Source: an uncultured Alistipes sp. (GTDB lineage: Bacteria; Bacteroidota; Bacteroidia; Bacteroidales; UBA932). From it: a stretch of DNA of 64,000 nt. The first letter of the stretch is position 1, and each line of letters starts with the position of its first letter. The notes below the pieces were generated by a model. It ran no database searches. It was given only the letters and a program-made list of their open reading frames with translations, and was not told where the DNA came from. The position numbers were made by a program, and so were the translations under genes. The stretch lies in the NCBI GenBank assembly GCA_900544175.1, contig UQUN01000003.1:73363-137362 (forward strand). The letters are read 5' to 3'. This document shows, piece by piece, positions 18,410 through 25,829 of this stretch.

Positions 18410-19228
18410 TCACCAGCTGCCGCCGGCACCGCCGCCACCGAAACTTCCGCCGCCGAAACCGCCGCCAAAGCCTCCGGAAAATCCACCTCCGTTTCCTCTG
18501 AAACCTCCGCTGCGGCCACCGCCGCCAAGGAGCGAGGACCAGAATATGACATCAGCCACAGATGACCCGCGACTGCCTCCGTTACTGAGATCAGTAGGGC
18601 CGTTACGGTGAGCAATCACTGCAACGATAATAAACAATATTATAAAACAGATACCGACAACAGCCCCTGCGCCTCCATCCGCTTCCTCCTCATACTCTTT
18701 ATATGATATCTCTCCTGCTGCCAGCCTCATCAGTACATTCAGAGCCGCAGCGACTCCCCCGGCATAGTCGTTTTCCCTAAAACGGGGAATCATCTCGTTC
18801 TCTACGATCCGTTTGGCCACAGCATCGGGTATTGCCCCCTCCAGGCCATAACCGACCGCAATATACACCTGCCCTGAAGAACCGGAAGTCTTGGGTTTTA
18901 CCAATACCACCACCCCATTGTCGAACTGTCCTGAGCCGACCCCCCACTGTTCTCCTATCTCATAGGCGAACTCAGCAGGCTCCAATCCACCGAGACCGTC
19001 TACAGTGACGACAACAATCCGATTGGAAGTACTGTCCGCAAAATCCACCAGCACTCTGTTCATGTACTCCGCTTCCTGATGCGTGAAGACACCGGCGAAG
19101 TCATTTACCGCACGGGCTACTGAAGGCTTCTGCGGGATCTGCGCTGCTGCATACGAAGACGCCGCAAGAAGCATTGCTCCGGCGATAAAAGGCAGCAGTC
19201 GTCTACAGGCTGTCCTTATTGTCATCAT
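18410..19228 (-). CDS. TPM domain protein with Gly-rich tail
   Basis: About 272 residues from the start chosen at 19228 (the open frame begins at 19252). Signal sequence near the N-terminus ending YAAAQ, TPM phosphatase-like domain (about 30-160) with NDFAGVFT and NGVVVLVKPK, one membrane helix (VVGICFIILFIIVAVIA), and a C-terminal tail of Gly, Ser and Phe repeats ending GGAGGSW. This layout matches the YgcG type. Its start overlaps the previous TPM gene by 26 bases. Together with LemA it is a common pair or trio of unknown role. Confidence 0.85.
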   Translation of the reverse strand: MMTIRTACRRLLPFIAGAMLLAASSYAAAQIPQKPSVARAVNDFAGVFTHQEAEYMNRVLVDFADSTSNRIVVVTVDGLGGLEPAEFAYEIGEQWGVGSGQFDNGVVVLVKPKTSGSSGQVYIAVGYGLEGAIPDAVAKRIVENEMIPRFRENDYAGGVAAALNVLMRLAAGEISYKEYEEEADGGAGAVVGICFIILFIIVAVIAHRNGPTDLSNGGSRGSSVADVIFWSSLLGGGGRSGGFRGNGGGFSGGFGGGFGGGSFGGGGAGGSW

Positions 19229-19655
19229 ATGAAATATCGTCTGAAAGTTCATTCACATCATCTTTCCGGTAAGGGAAAAAGGCTTTCAGCTTCTCACCTA
19301 CAGCAAGAACTGCCTTCGTCATACCTCCGGTAAAATTTCCGGCCTGAAAATCAGCTTCCATACCATCCTTGACATCATTCCAGAAGCCGGCTCCTACCCT
19401 TGCATTGATACCGGAGTCACCGACAATGGCGAACTTGCGGGACTTGAGTGCAAGGTAAATCAACACCCCATTGCGGTCCGCTGTCCTGAACATTCCCAAT
19501 TTGGAAAACACATACGCGGCGCGCATGTACGGGTCTCCCTTGCATACCTGCTCAAGATGCACACGTATCTCCCCTGAAGTATTCTTCTCCGCAGACTTTA
19601 TGGCGCTTACAAGCAATTCCTTGCTCTCTTTTCTCAAAAGATCATCTGCCGTCAT
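19203..19655 (-). CDS. Soluble TPM domain protein
   Basis: 150 residues, no signal peptide. The TPM domain covers most of it: SAIKSAEKNTSGEIRVHLEQ, then YVFSKLGMFRTADRNGVLIYLALKSRKFAIVGD and GINARVG. It is the cytosolic partner often found between LemA and the membrane TPM protein. Its start overlaps the lemA stop by 4 bases (ATGA), implying translational coupling. Confidence 0.87.
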   Translation of the reverse strand: MTADDLLRKESKELLVSAIKSAEKNTSGEIRVHLEQVCKGDPYMRAAYVFSKLGMFRTADRNGVLIYLALKSRKFAIVGDSGINARVGAGFWNDVKDGMEADFQAGNFTGGMTKAVLAVGEKLKAFFPYRKDDVNELSDDISYDDNKDSL

Positions 19656-20263
19656 TCCTCAAAAGATACTACAGGTGCCTGAGATGCCTCCTCGGACGCC
19701 TCGAAATAACCTTTTTTCTCAAATCCGAACATTCCTGCGAAAATATTGTCCGGGAATTTACGGATAGTAACATTGTAATCGCGTGCAGCTTCATTGAACT
19801 TCCTGCGTTCTACAGCGATCCTGTTCTCGGTACCTTCGAGCTGAGCCTGAAGATCAAGGAAATTCTGGTTGGCCTTGAGATCAGGATAACGTTCTACAGA
19901 CACCAACAGACGTCCTATGGCAGCACCCAGTTCGTCCTGCGCCTCCATAAACTTGGAAAGCTCGTTCTCTGAAAGCGTGGACGGATCCACCGTCACCTGT
20001 GTGGCCTTCGCTCTGGCATCCACCACTGCCTGCAGAGTCGAGGACTCATGTTCCGCATAACCTTTGACTGCAGCTACCAGATTGGGTATCAGGTCAGCCC
20101 TTCTCTGATATACATTCTCAACCTGAGCCCATGCCTGAGAGACATTCTCATCCATGCGTACCATTGAGTTATACATTCCCTTAATCCAGAAAAACAGAAT
20201 AAGCACCAACGCCACAACGACAGCCAGCACTATGTAACCACGTTTTTTCATATCAATCATCAT
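19652..20263 (-). CDS. lemA: LemA family protein
   Basis: 203 residues: one N-terminal membrane helix (about 9-27) then a helical periplasmic LemA domain with YNSMVRMDENVSQAWAQVEN, YQRRADLIPNLV, NENFLDLQAQLEGTENRI-type core and RKFPDNIFAGMFGF. The function is unknown. The start at 20263 is the longest; 20251 (MKKRGY) is equally likely. It is the first gene of the lemA-TPM-TPM operon and lies 9 bases behind the FISUMP lipoprotein gene. Confidence 0.9.
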   Translation of the reverse strand: MMIDMKKRGYIVLAVVVALVLILFFWIKGMYNSMVRMDENVSQAWAQVENVYQRRADLIPNLVAAVKGYAEHESSTLQAVVDARAKATQVTVDPSTLSENELSKFMEAQDELGAAIGRLLVSVERYPDLKANQNFLDLQAQLEGTENRIAVERRKFNEAARDYNVTIRKFPDNIFAGMFGFEKKGYFEASEEASQAPVVSFEE

Positions 20264-20272
20264 TTAAATTTA

Positions 20273-21319
20273 TCATTCCAAAACTTTGACACACCTGACG
20301 GAGACACCGTACGTGTCCTTGTCCGTATAGTACACTCCACAATCGCTTCCATTGTAGAATACGTACCTGTAAGGCACCATACCGTTATCCAGTTCCGAAG
20401 ACGCCCACCACATACCGTACTCAGCGATATTCTCGAAATCAGAATAGCTGTTGTTGGAGTTCCCGGTCGGAATCCCATTCCAGTCGACATCGTTTGTATG
20501 CTCGTTGTCAGGAGAATAAGGCCACATCGCATCGCCATTGATCAATATTGCGGCCGTCATGACTTCTCCGAGATGCCGCCAGGAGTCCATGAAATCAACT
20601 GAAACATCCTCCAGACCTGTCTCTTCAACTACTGCAGCCGCAAAATCCTCCCAGTCTTCCATTGTCGGAACTGTCCATCCTTCCGGACAGGCCCCCTGAG
20701 GTCCTCCTCCCAGACCAGAGCCGGCCTCGCCTCCGGTCGCGTCATTCCATGAATACAGACGGCCGAATACACTGCCGATTCCGTCCGAGTTCTCATAGGC
20801 ACGGCCCAGCGTATCTTCTCCGTCACCCGCATACCTCAGATTCTGGACAAACCATGTAAGATGTCCATAGTCCCTTACATAATATACTGATCCGTCACGT
20901 GGATCGGTAAAAGTATCCGAAGTTTTCGTCCATCCGTCCACAGCATCCCCTTCATCAGTTATGGCCACCACGTTGACAACCTTGTTCTTCGAATAATATC
21001 CTTCGTGCCTTGCAAAAGCCGTAATGCTGTACTCACCCGGCTCGTGAGGGACAGTGACCCTTATAGACTGACTGTACACCGTATCCCTTTCTCCCAGATC
21101 CAGGCCTGACGCCACCCAGAAGTAAATAGGGTCACTCGGAACGGTAATACCGGAGGCATAAGTCTCTATCACCTGATCAACCACCACATACGTCGGAAAA
21201 TCGAAATTGACGGACCCTTCCATGTACTCATACTCCTCCTCGTCCTTGTTACAGGAGATAATGGAGAGCAGCATAAGCACTGCCATTGACACTCTTTTTA
21301 TAACTACACCAGTGTACAT
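20273..21319 (-). CDS. FISUMP domain lipoprotein
   Basis: 348 residues. Lipobox-like SIISC near residue 23, an Ig/PKD-like region (about 35-125), and a C-terminal Fibrobacter-succinogenes-major-paralogous-type domain (about 140-348): VRDYGHLTWFVQNLRYAG, YSWNDATG, CPEGWTVPTMEDWEDF, MWWASSELDNG and a closing SVRCVKVLE. These are surface-exposed lipoproteins of unknown ligand in Bacteroidota. The start is taken at the longest ATG because it precedes the lipoprotein signal. Confidence 0.85.
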   Translation of the reverse strand: MYTGVVIKRVSMAVLMLLSIISCNKDEEEYEYMEGSVNFDFPTYVVVDQVIETYASGITVPSDPIYFWVASGLDLGERDTVYSQSIRVTVPHEPGEYSITAFARHEGYYSKNKVVNVVAITDEGDAVDGWTKTSDTFTDPRDGSVYYVRDYGHLTWFVQNLRYAGDGEDTLGRAYENSDGIGSVFGRLYSWNDATGGEAGSGLGGGPQGACPEGWTVPTMEDWEDFAAAVVEETGLEDVSVDFMDSWRHLGEVMTAAILINGDAMWPYSPDNEHTNDVDWNGIPTGNSNNSYSDFENIAEYGMWWASSELDNGMVPYRYVFYNGSDCGVYYTDKDTYGVSVRCVKVLE

Positions 21320-21367
21320 GTCTTCTTCTATCTTTAATTCAGATACAAATATGCATCAATTTTTTCT

Positions 21368-21375
21368 TAGCTTTG
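21368..21375 (+). promoter_or_regulatory. -7 box for the ApbE-esterase gene
   Basis: Plus-strand TAGCTTTG, about 36 bases before the start codon at 21411. It shares the 90-base gap with the divergent FISUMP gene. Confidence 0.45.
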
Positions 21376-21410
21376 CAAACAGATAACATTTTTACTAAAA
21401 TCATGCCATC

Positions 21411-23354
21411 ATGAGACATCTTGCCAACATCTGGATCATAGCTGCAAGCTGCCTGACATCCCTTCTGCCAGCTTCCTGTTCCCAAGACAGAATATACAGA
21501 CGGATAGAAGGTTATACACAAGGAGGGACATTCCACATAATATATTCAGTACCGGAAAACGCAGGTACCGCATCGGACGAGGACTCGGTCACCAGTCTTG
21601 TAGCACAGAGACTACAGGACATAGACTTCTCCATATCAGGATACAACAAAGGTTCCATACTCTCCAGAATCAACAGAGGGGAAGACTGCCGTCCGGACAG
21701 GTATTTCTCAGAAATGTTCGAAATGTCCAAGAAACTGTGGGAAGAGACCGGAGGCCTGTTCGATGTCAGCGGAGGACCTCTTTATGACTTTTGGGGATTC
21801 GGATTCTCCGATCCGTCCAGACTCGACAGCCTGAAGAATGACGAAGCGACAGCACATATCATAGACTCCCTGAAAGCTTTTACAGGCATGGACCTGGTAA
21901 GTATCGAAAACGGGAAAGTCATTAAGAAAGATCCGAGAGTACAGCTCAATTTCAACGCCATCGCACAAGGCTATACCTGCGATGTCGTAGCCGACCTGCT
22001 CGACAGTCTCGGAGTACAGGACTATCTCGTGGAAGTAGGAATGGAAATCGTATGCAAAGGTGCCAACGCATCAGGAAGAATGTGGAGCATAGGAGTCGAC
22101 ACCCCCGAGGACGGCAGCCAGACAGCCGGCGAGAATATCCAGAAAATACTGCACCTTACCGACTGCGGCATCACAACCTCCGGGAATTACCGCAAATTCC
22201 ACATCATCAACGGAAAGAAATATGCCCACTCCATCAATCCGCTGACCGGATATCCGGCCAGCCACGACCTGCTCAGTGCCACCGTCATATCCTCCGACAC
22301 TTCCAGAGGAGGAGCGTTTTCCGATGCATACGCGACATACTGCATGGTCTTAGGCAAGGAAAAAGCCGCCGTGTTCATCGAATCCCGTCCAGACCTGCGC
22401 GGCTACCTGATCTACGATGGAGGTACGATAGACCTGCTCAAGGACGGGAACGGCACACACACCTCATCCGGACACGTGGAAGGCTATCCGCAGTTCGAAT
22501 CGAAATACATGAGTCCGCGTCAGGTATATGTATGGCTTCCTGACGGATATTCCACAAAAAAGAAATACCCGGTGCTGTATATGCACGACGGACAGATGCT
22601 TTTCGACTCAACATGGTCGTGGAACCACGAGGAATGGATGGTGGACGAGACTGCAGGAAAGCTTATTGCATCAGACAGCCTGCAGCCTTTCATAGTTGTC
22701 GGCATCGCGCACGGGAACAACAGATACGGCGAATATTTCCCGGAAAAGACACTCGGCTATCTTGGCGGAATACGCGACACAAGCGGCATATGGACCGAAG
22801 GCACCTCCTTAAGCTCACCGGAAGCCCTCGCTTTCATGCTCTCCTCCTGCACTGACTATGAAGCCGATGAATACCTCCGTTTCCTCACCACAGAACTCAA
22901 GCCATTCATCGACACCCGGTATTCCACCATGCCTGACAAGGCACATACCTTTATCGCCGGTTCCAGTATGGGAGGACTTATCTCACTCTATGCCTTGTGC
23001 GAGTATCCGGAAGTATTCGGCGGAGCCGCGTGCATGTCCACACACCTGCCAATGATAACCGGCAGTACCTGTCCCAATGCCGCAGACATCTCTGAAAAAG
23101 TATTCAGGGCTTTCCTCAGCTATCTTTCCGACCACCTGCCCGAGCCCGGTTCCTGTCTGCTGTACACAGACCGCGGAGACTCTACCTTAGATGCATTATA
23201 CCCTCCATACCAGGACAGACTTGACAGCCTGCTCGTCACTCTCGGATGGTCTGCCCCCAGCTGGCAGAGCCGTGTTTTTCCAGGGGCCTCCCATGTAGAA
23301 CACGACTGGGCCGCCCGGCTGCATGTACCGTTCACATTCCTGCTCCATCACTAA
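21411..23354 (+). CDS. ApbE-like FMN transferase fused to an esterase
   Basis: 647 residues in two domains. After a lipoprotein signal (LPASC, Cys about 23), residues 30-340 match ApbE, the Mg-dependent FAD:protein FMN transferase: SGYNKGSILSRIN, LFDVSGGPLYDFW, LNFNAIAQGY, YAHSINPLTGYPAS and FSDAYATYCMVLG with the metal Asp. After a linker (about 340-365) residues 365-647 match the esterase D/enterochelin esterase family: nucleophile S519 in GSSMGG and catalytic-type H628 in ASHVEHDW. The lipid anchor places both on the cell surface or in the periplasm. The fusion is read continuously with no frameshift. How the two activities relate is unknown. Confidence 0.88.
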   Translation: MRHLANIWIIAASCLTSLLPASCSQDRIYRRIEGYTQGGTFHIIYSVPENAGTASDEDSVTSLVAQRLQDIDFSISGYNKGSILSRINRGEDCRPDRYFSEMFEMSKKLWEETGGLFDVSGGPLYDFWGFGFSDPSRLDSLKNDEATAHIIDSLKAFTGMDLVSIENGKVIKKDPRVQLNFNAIAQGYTCDVVADLLDSLGVQDYLVEVGMEIVCKGANASGRMWSIGVDTPEDGSQTAGENIQKILHLTDCGITTSGNYRKFHIINGKKYAHSINPLTGYPASHDLLSATVISSDTSRGGAFSDAYATYCMVLGKEKAAVFIESRPDLRGYLIYDGGTIDLLKDGNGTHTSSGHVEGYPQFESKYMSPRQVYVWLPDGYSTKKKYPVLYMHDGQMLFDSTWSWNHEEWMVDETAGKLIASDSLQPFIVVGIAHGNNRYGEYFPEKTLGYLGGIRDTSGIWTEGTSLSSPEALAFMLSSCTDYEADEYLRFLTTELKPFIDTRYSTMPDKAHTFIAGSSMGGLISLYALCEYPEVFGGAACMSTHLPMITGSTCPNAADISEKVFRAFLSYLSDHLPEPGSCLLYTDRGDSTLDALYPPYQDRLDSLLVTLGWSAPSWQSRVFPGASHVEHDWAARLHVPFTFLLHH

Positions 23355-23366
23355 CTATACGACAAA

Positions 23367-23397
23367 AAGAAAGGGTCCCTTAAAAAGAAACCCTTCT
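23367..23397. terminator. Terminator between the ApbE-esterase gene and tRNA-Pro(CGG)
   Basis: An inverted repeat (AGAAAGGGT at 23368-23376 and ACCCTTCT at 23390-23397, one bulged base). On the minus strand it is followed by CTTTTTGTCG, so it can end the tRNA transcript. On the plus strand it lies 13 bases past the ApbE-esterase stop and may serve both. Confidence 0.55.
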
Positions 23398-23398
23398 G

Positions 23399-23472
23399 TC
23401 GGGAAGAGGTGACTCGAACACCCGACCTCTGCGTCCCGAACGCAGCGCGCTAGCCAACTGCGCCACTTCCCG
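23399..23472 (-). tRNA. tRNA-Pro (anticodon CGG)
   Basis: A 74-nt cloverleaf on the minus strand. Acceptor arms CGGGAAG and CTTCCCG pair fully with discriminator A. The D-arm has GCGCAGTTGGCTAGCGC. Anticodon stem CTGCG/CGCAG encloses loop TTCGGGA, so the anticodon is CGG with G37 as in proline tRNAs. T-arm loop is TTCGAGT. CCA is not encoded, consistent with the CCA enzyme at 2886-4289. Confidence 0.93.
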
Positions 23473-23495
23473 AAAAAAACAGATAACCTTATCCA

Positions 23496-23522
23496 AAAAT
23501 TAAGGTCCCCTTCAGGAGACCT
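23496..23522 (-). terminator. Terminator after tRNA-Pro(AGG)
   Basis: Minus-strand hairpin with 8-bp arms (AGGTCTCC and GGGGACCT, one G-U pair) around a TGAA loop, followed by TTAATTTTTGG. It lies just past the 3' end of the upstream tRNA and before the second tRNA, so some read-through would be needed for co-transcription. Confidence 0.6.
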
Positions 23523-23528
23523 GGCTTG

Positions 23529-23602
23529 TCGGGATGAGACGACTCGAACGTCCGACCCCCACGTCCCTAACGTGGTGCGCTAACCAACTGCGCCACATCC
23601 CG
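23529..23602 (-). tRNA. tRNA-Pro (anticodon AGG)
   Basis: A 74-nt cloverleaf on the minus strand. Acceptor arms CGGGATG and CATCCCG pair fully, discriminator A. Anticodon stem CCACG/CGTGG encloses TTAGGGA, which gives anticodon AGG with G37, reading CCU. D-arm GCGCAGTTGGTTAGCGC and T-loop TTCGAGT match the neighbouring tRNA-Pro. A34 outside tRNA-Arg(ACG) is uncommon in bacteria. Confidence 0.9.
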
Positions 23603-23612
23603 AATCGGACCG

Positions 23613-23642
23613 CAAAGATAGTAAATTTTCCGTACGGCCAAA
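23613..23642 (-). promoter_or_regulatory. Promoter of the tRNA-Pro genes
   Basis: Minus-strand -7 box TATCTTTG at 23613-23620 and TTTG -33 box at 23639-23642, spacer 18. The mature tRNA begins 11 bases downstream of the -7 box. Confidence 0.55.
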
Positions 23643-23718
23643 TTTTTTTCTTAAAAATTTAAGGAGGCATGAGCCTGAATGGCAAGTGTCCGGCTCCTTC
23701 AGAGCACATGCGTGTTCC

Positions 23719-25818
23719 CTACTCTGTTTCTATTGTCATCTCGTCTATGAGATGGCCGGCATCGCCTATCTTGTCTATTACGAACAGGACATAGCGAATA
23801 TCCAAAGATATATTCCGGCAGAAATCCGGATCGAACTCGATATCGCTCATGGTTCCTTCCCACACACGGTCGAAGTTGATGCCGATCAGACGTCCCTTGG
23901 AGTCAATGACAGGACTTCCGGAATTGCCGCCGGAAGTATGATTGGTAGCGATAAAGCATACGGGGACATCTCCGTCATACCCCCAGCGTCCGTAATCCCC
24001 ACTGTCTACGATGTCACGGTACTTCTGCGGAATGTCATAGTCGAATATCTCCGGATTGTCTTTTTCCATTATTCCCTTGATGGTCGAGAACGGCAGGTAG
24101 TACACTCCGTCTGAGGGAGCATATCCCTTGATATGGCCGTAGGCTACACGAAGGGTAAGATTGGCATCCGGGTAGAATATCTTGTCCGGCTGATACTCCA
24201 TCTGACCGCGCATGTAGTCGCGGTTGAGCAGGGTAATCTCGGAGCTGAGCCGTTTGATCACAGGACGCAGATTGGCTTCTGTCCATTCGGCAAACTCTCT
24301 GCCGAATTCCGATGCCGGATCGTCATGCAGGGCTGCGGCGGCAGTGCAGTCCATGGTATCAAGTGCCGCAGGGTCCGCGAAGACGGAAGTGGAGAACATA
24401 TGGTCAGCCCACTGCTCTACGGAGCCTCCGTACACGGCAAGAGTGCTGTCAAAATACGGAGGACGGAAGCCAACCGGGACATTGTCCTTATAAGCATTCA
24501 TCACGGCCACGAAAGATTCCTTGTCGACAGGCAGGTAGTAATCCTTGTAGAACGAGGCTATGACCGCCTTCAGTGCAGAATCGGAGCCGGACCCGGCCAC
24601 ACGCCCTATGCTGGAGGCAAACTGCGCCAGTTCTATCGTACGTGCCGACTCATTGTAATACTCATAGGCATAGTTATAAGGTTCAAGCAGTCTGTATAAT
24701 GAATCCAGGGCAGGAACTATGCCCTCGTACTCCGTTCCCTCAGCCCACTTCATGAAGCCGGACTCAAACTCCTGCTTTCTGGCGACTGTACCGAGACGGG
24801 CCACACCTTTCATCTCGCCCTGCCATTTCTTCCAGGCGTTGGCGATACCGGCGTTTTTAGAAGAATACTGTATGCGGACAGCCTGGTCGGCTTCCATATA
24901 CCGCTTCTGGATGTCCAGACGCATGGTACGCAGGGCAATTTTGAACGGATTGGATACTTCCGACACATAACGTACACCCTCGGACATGATGTACTCGCGG
25001 GTGCTTCCCGGAAAACCGTAGACAAAGGTAAAGTCTCCCTCCTCTATGCCGCCTGCCGCAATATGGAAATAACGCTTGGGCATGTAGGGCACGTTGTCCT
25101 CCGAATATGGAGCAGGATTGTTGTCCTTGTCAGCATATATACGGAAAATGGAGAAATCTCCGGTATGACGCGGCCACATCCAGTTGTCGGTATCTCCGCC
25201 GAACTTGCCTATGGACGAGGGAGGCGCTCCCACCAGGCGCACGTCTGAATACTCCCGGTAGACGAACATATAGTATTTGTTGCCGTAGTACAGGGACTCC
25301 ACTGAGGCCCTGAGTCCGTTGCCTGGCGCAGTCGCCTTTTCTATCAACCGGTCGGCATTGGCATCAATCAGAGCCGTCCGCTCCTCCTCAGTCATTCCCG
25401 CCTCATAACCGTCCAACACCTGCTCTGTCACGTCTTCCATATACTCCAGGAAACTGACGGTCAGGCCCGGATTGGGAAGTTCCTCTTCCCGGGTCATGGC
25501 CCAGAAGCCGTCGCGGAGATAGTCATGCTCCACCGAGCTGTGCTGCTGTATCTGGGCATAGCCGCAGTGATGGTTGGTAATAAGCAGTCCCTCCGGGGAA
25601 ATAAGCTCTCCGGTACAGCCTCTGCCGAAAAGCACCACGGCATCCTTCAGTGAGGCCTGGTTGATGCTGTAAATATCATCGGCCGAGAGTTCAAATCCCT
25701 TGGCCTGCATATCCTCTATCCTCTGGGAAATCAGGGATGGAAGCCACATTCCCTCATCTGCGAAGGCCGAGGCCCAGCAAATGAGGGAAAGTGCTGTAAT
25801 GGAAAGATACTTCCTCAT
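23719..25818 (-). CDS. S46 dipeptidyl peptidase, DPP11 type
   Basis: A 699-residue periplasmic serine exopeptidase that removes dipeptides from the N-terminus of oligopeptides. Signal peptide 1-20 (ending AFA). Trypsin-like triad as H84 in TNHHCGY, D221 in HTGDFSIFR and S633 in GNSGSP. The residue 18 positions after the catalytic Ser is Arg (R651, in FDRVWE). In Porphyromonas enzymes Arg at this place marks DPP11 (Asp/Glu specificity), while Gly marks DPP7. The gene follows the acyl-CoA dehydrogenase by 11 bases, linking peptide uptake with amino-acid oxidation by position only. Confidence 0.92.
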   Translation of the reverse strand: MRKYLSITALSLICWASAFADEGMWLPSLISQRIEDMQAKGFELSADDIYSINQASLKDAVVLFGRGCTGELISPEGLLITNHHCGYAQIQQHSSVEHDYLRDGFWAMTREEELPNPGLTVSFLEYMEDVTEQVLDGYEAGMTEEERTALIDANADRLIEKATAPGNGLRASVESLYYGNKYYMFVYREYSDVRLVGAPPSSIGKFGGDTDNWMWPRHTGDFSIFRIYADKDNNPAPYSEDNVPYMPKRYFHIAAGGIEEGDFTFVYGFPGSTREYIMSEGVRYVSEVSNPFKIALRTMRLDIQKRYMEADQAVRIQYSSKNAGIANAWKKWQGEMKGVARLGTVARKQEFESGFMKWAEGTEYEGIVPALDSLYRLLEPYNYAYEYYNESARTIELAQFASSIGRVAGSGSDSALKAVIASFYKDYYLPVDKESFVAVMNAYKDNVPVGFRPPYFDSTLAVYGGSVEQWADHMFSTSVFADPAALDTMDCTAAAALHDDPASEFGREFAEWTEANLRPVIKRLSSEITLLNRDYMRGQMEYQPDKIFYPDANLTLRVAYGHIKGYAPSDGVYYLPFSTIKGIMEKDNPEIFDYDIPQKYRDIVDSGDYGRWGYDGDVPVCFIATNHTSGGNSGSPVIDSKGRLIGINFDRVWEGTMSDIEFDPDFCRNISLDIRYVLFVIDKIGDAGHLIDEMTIETE

Positions 25819-25829
25819 ACTACATGGTT

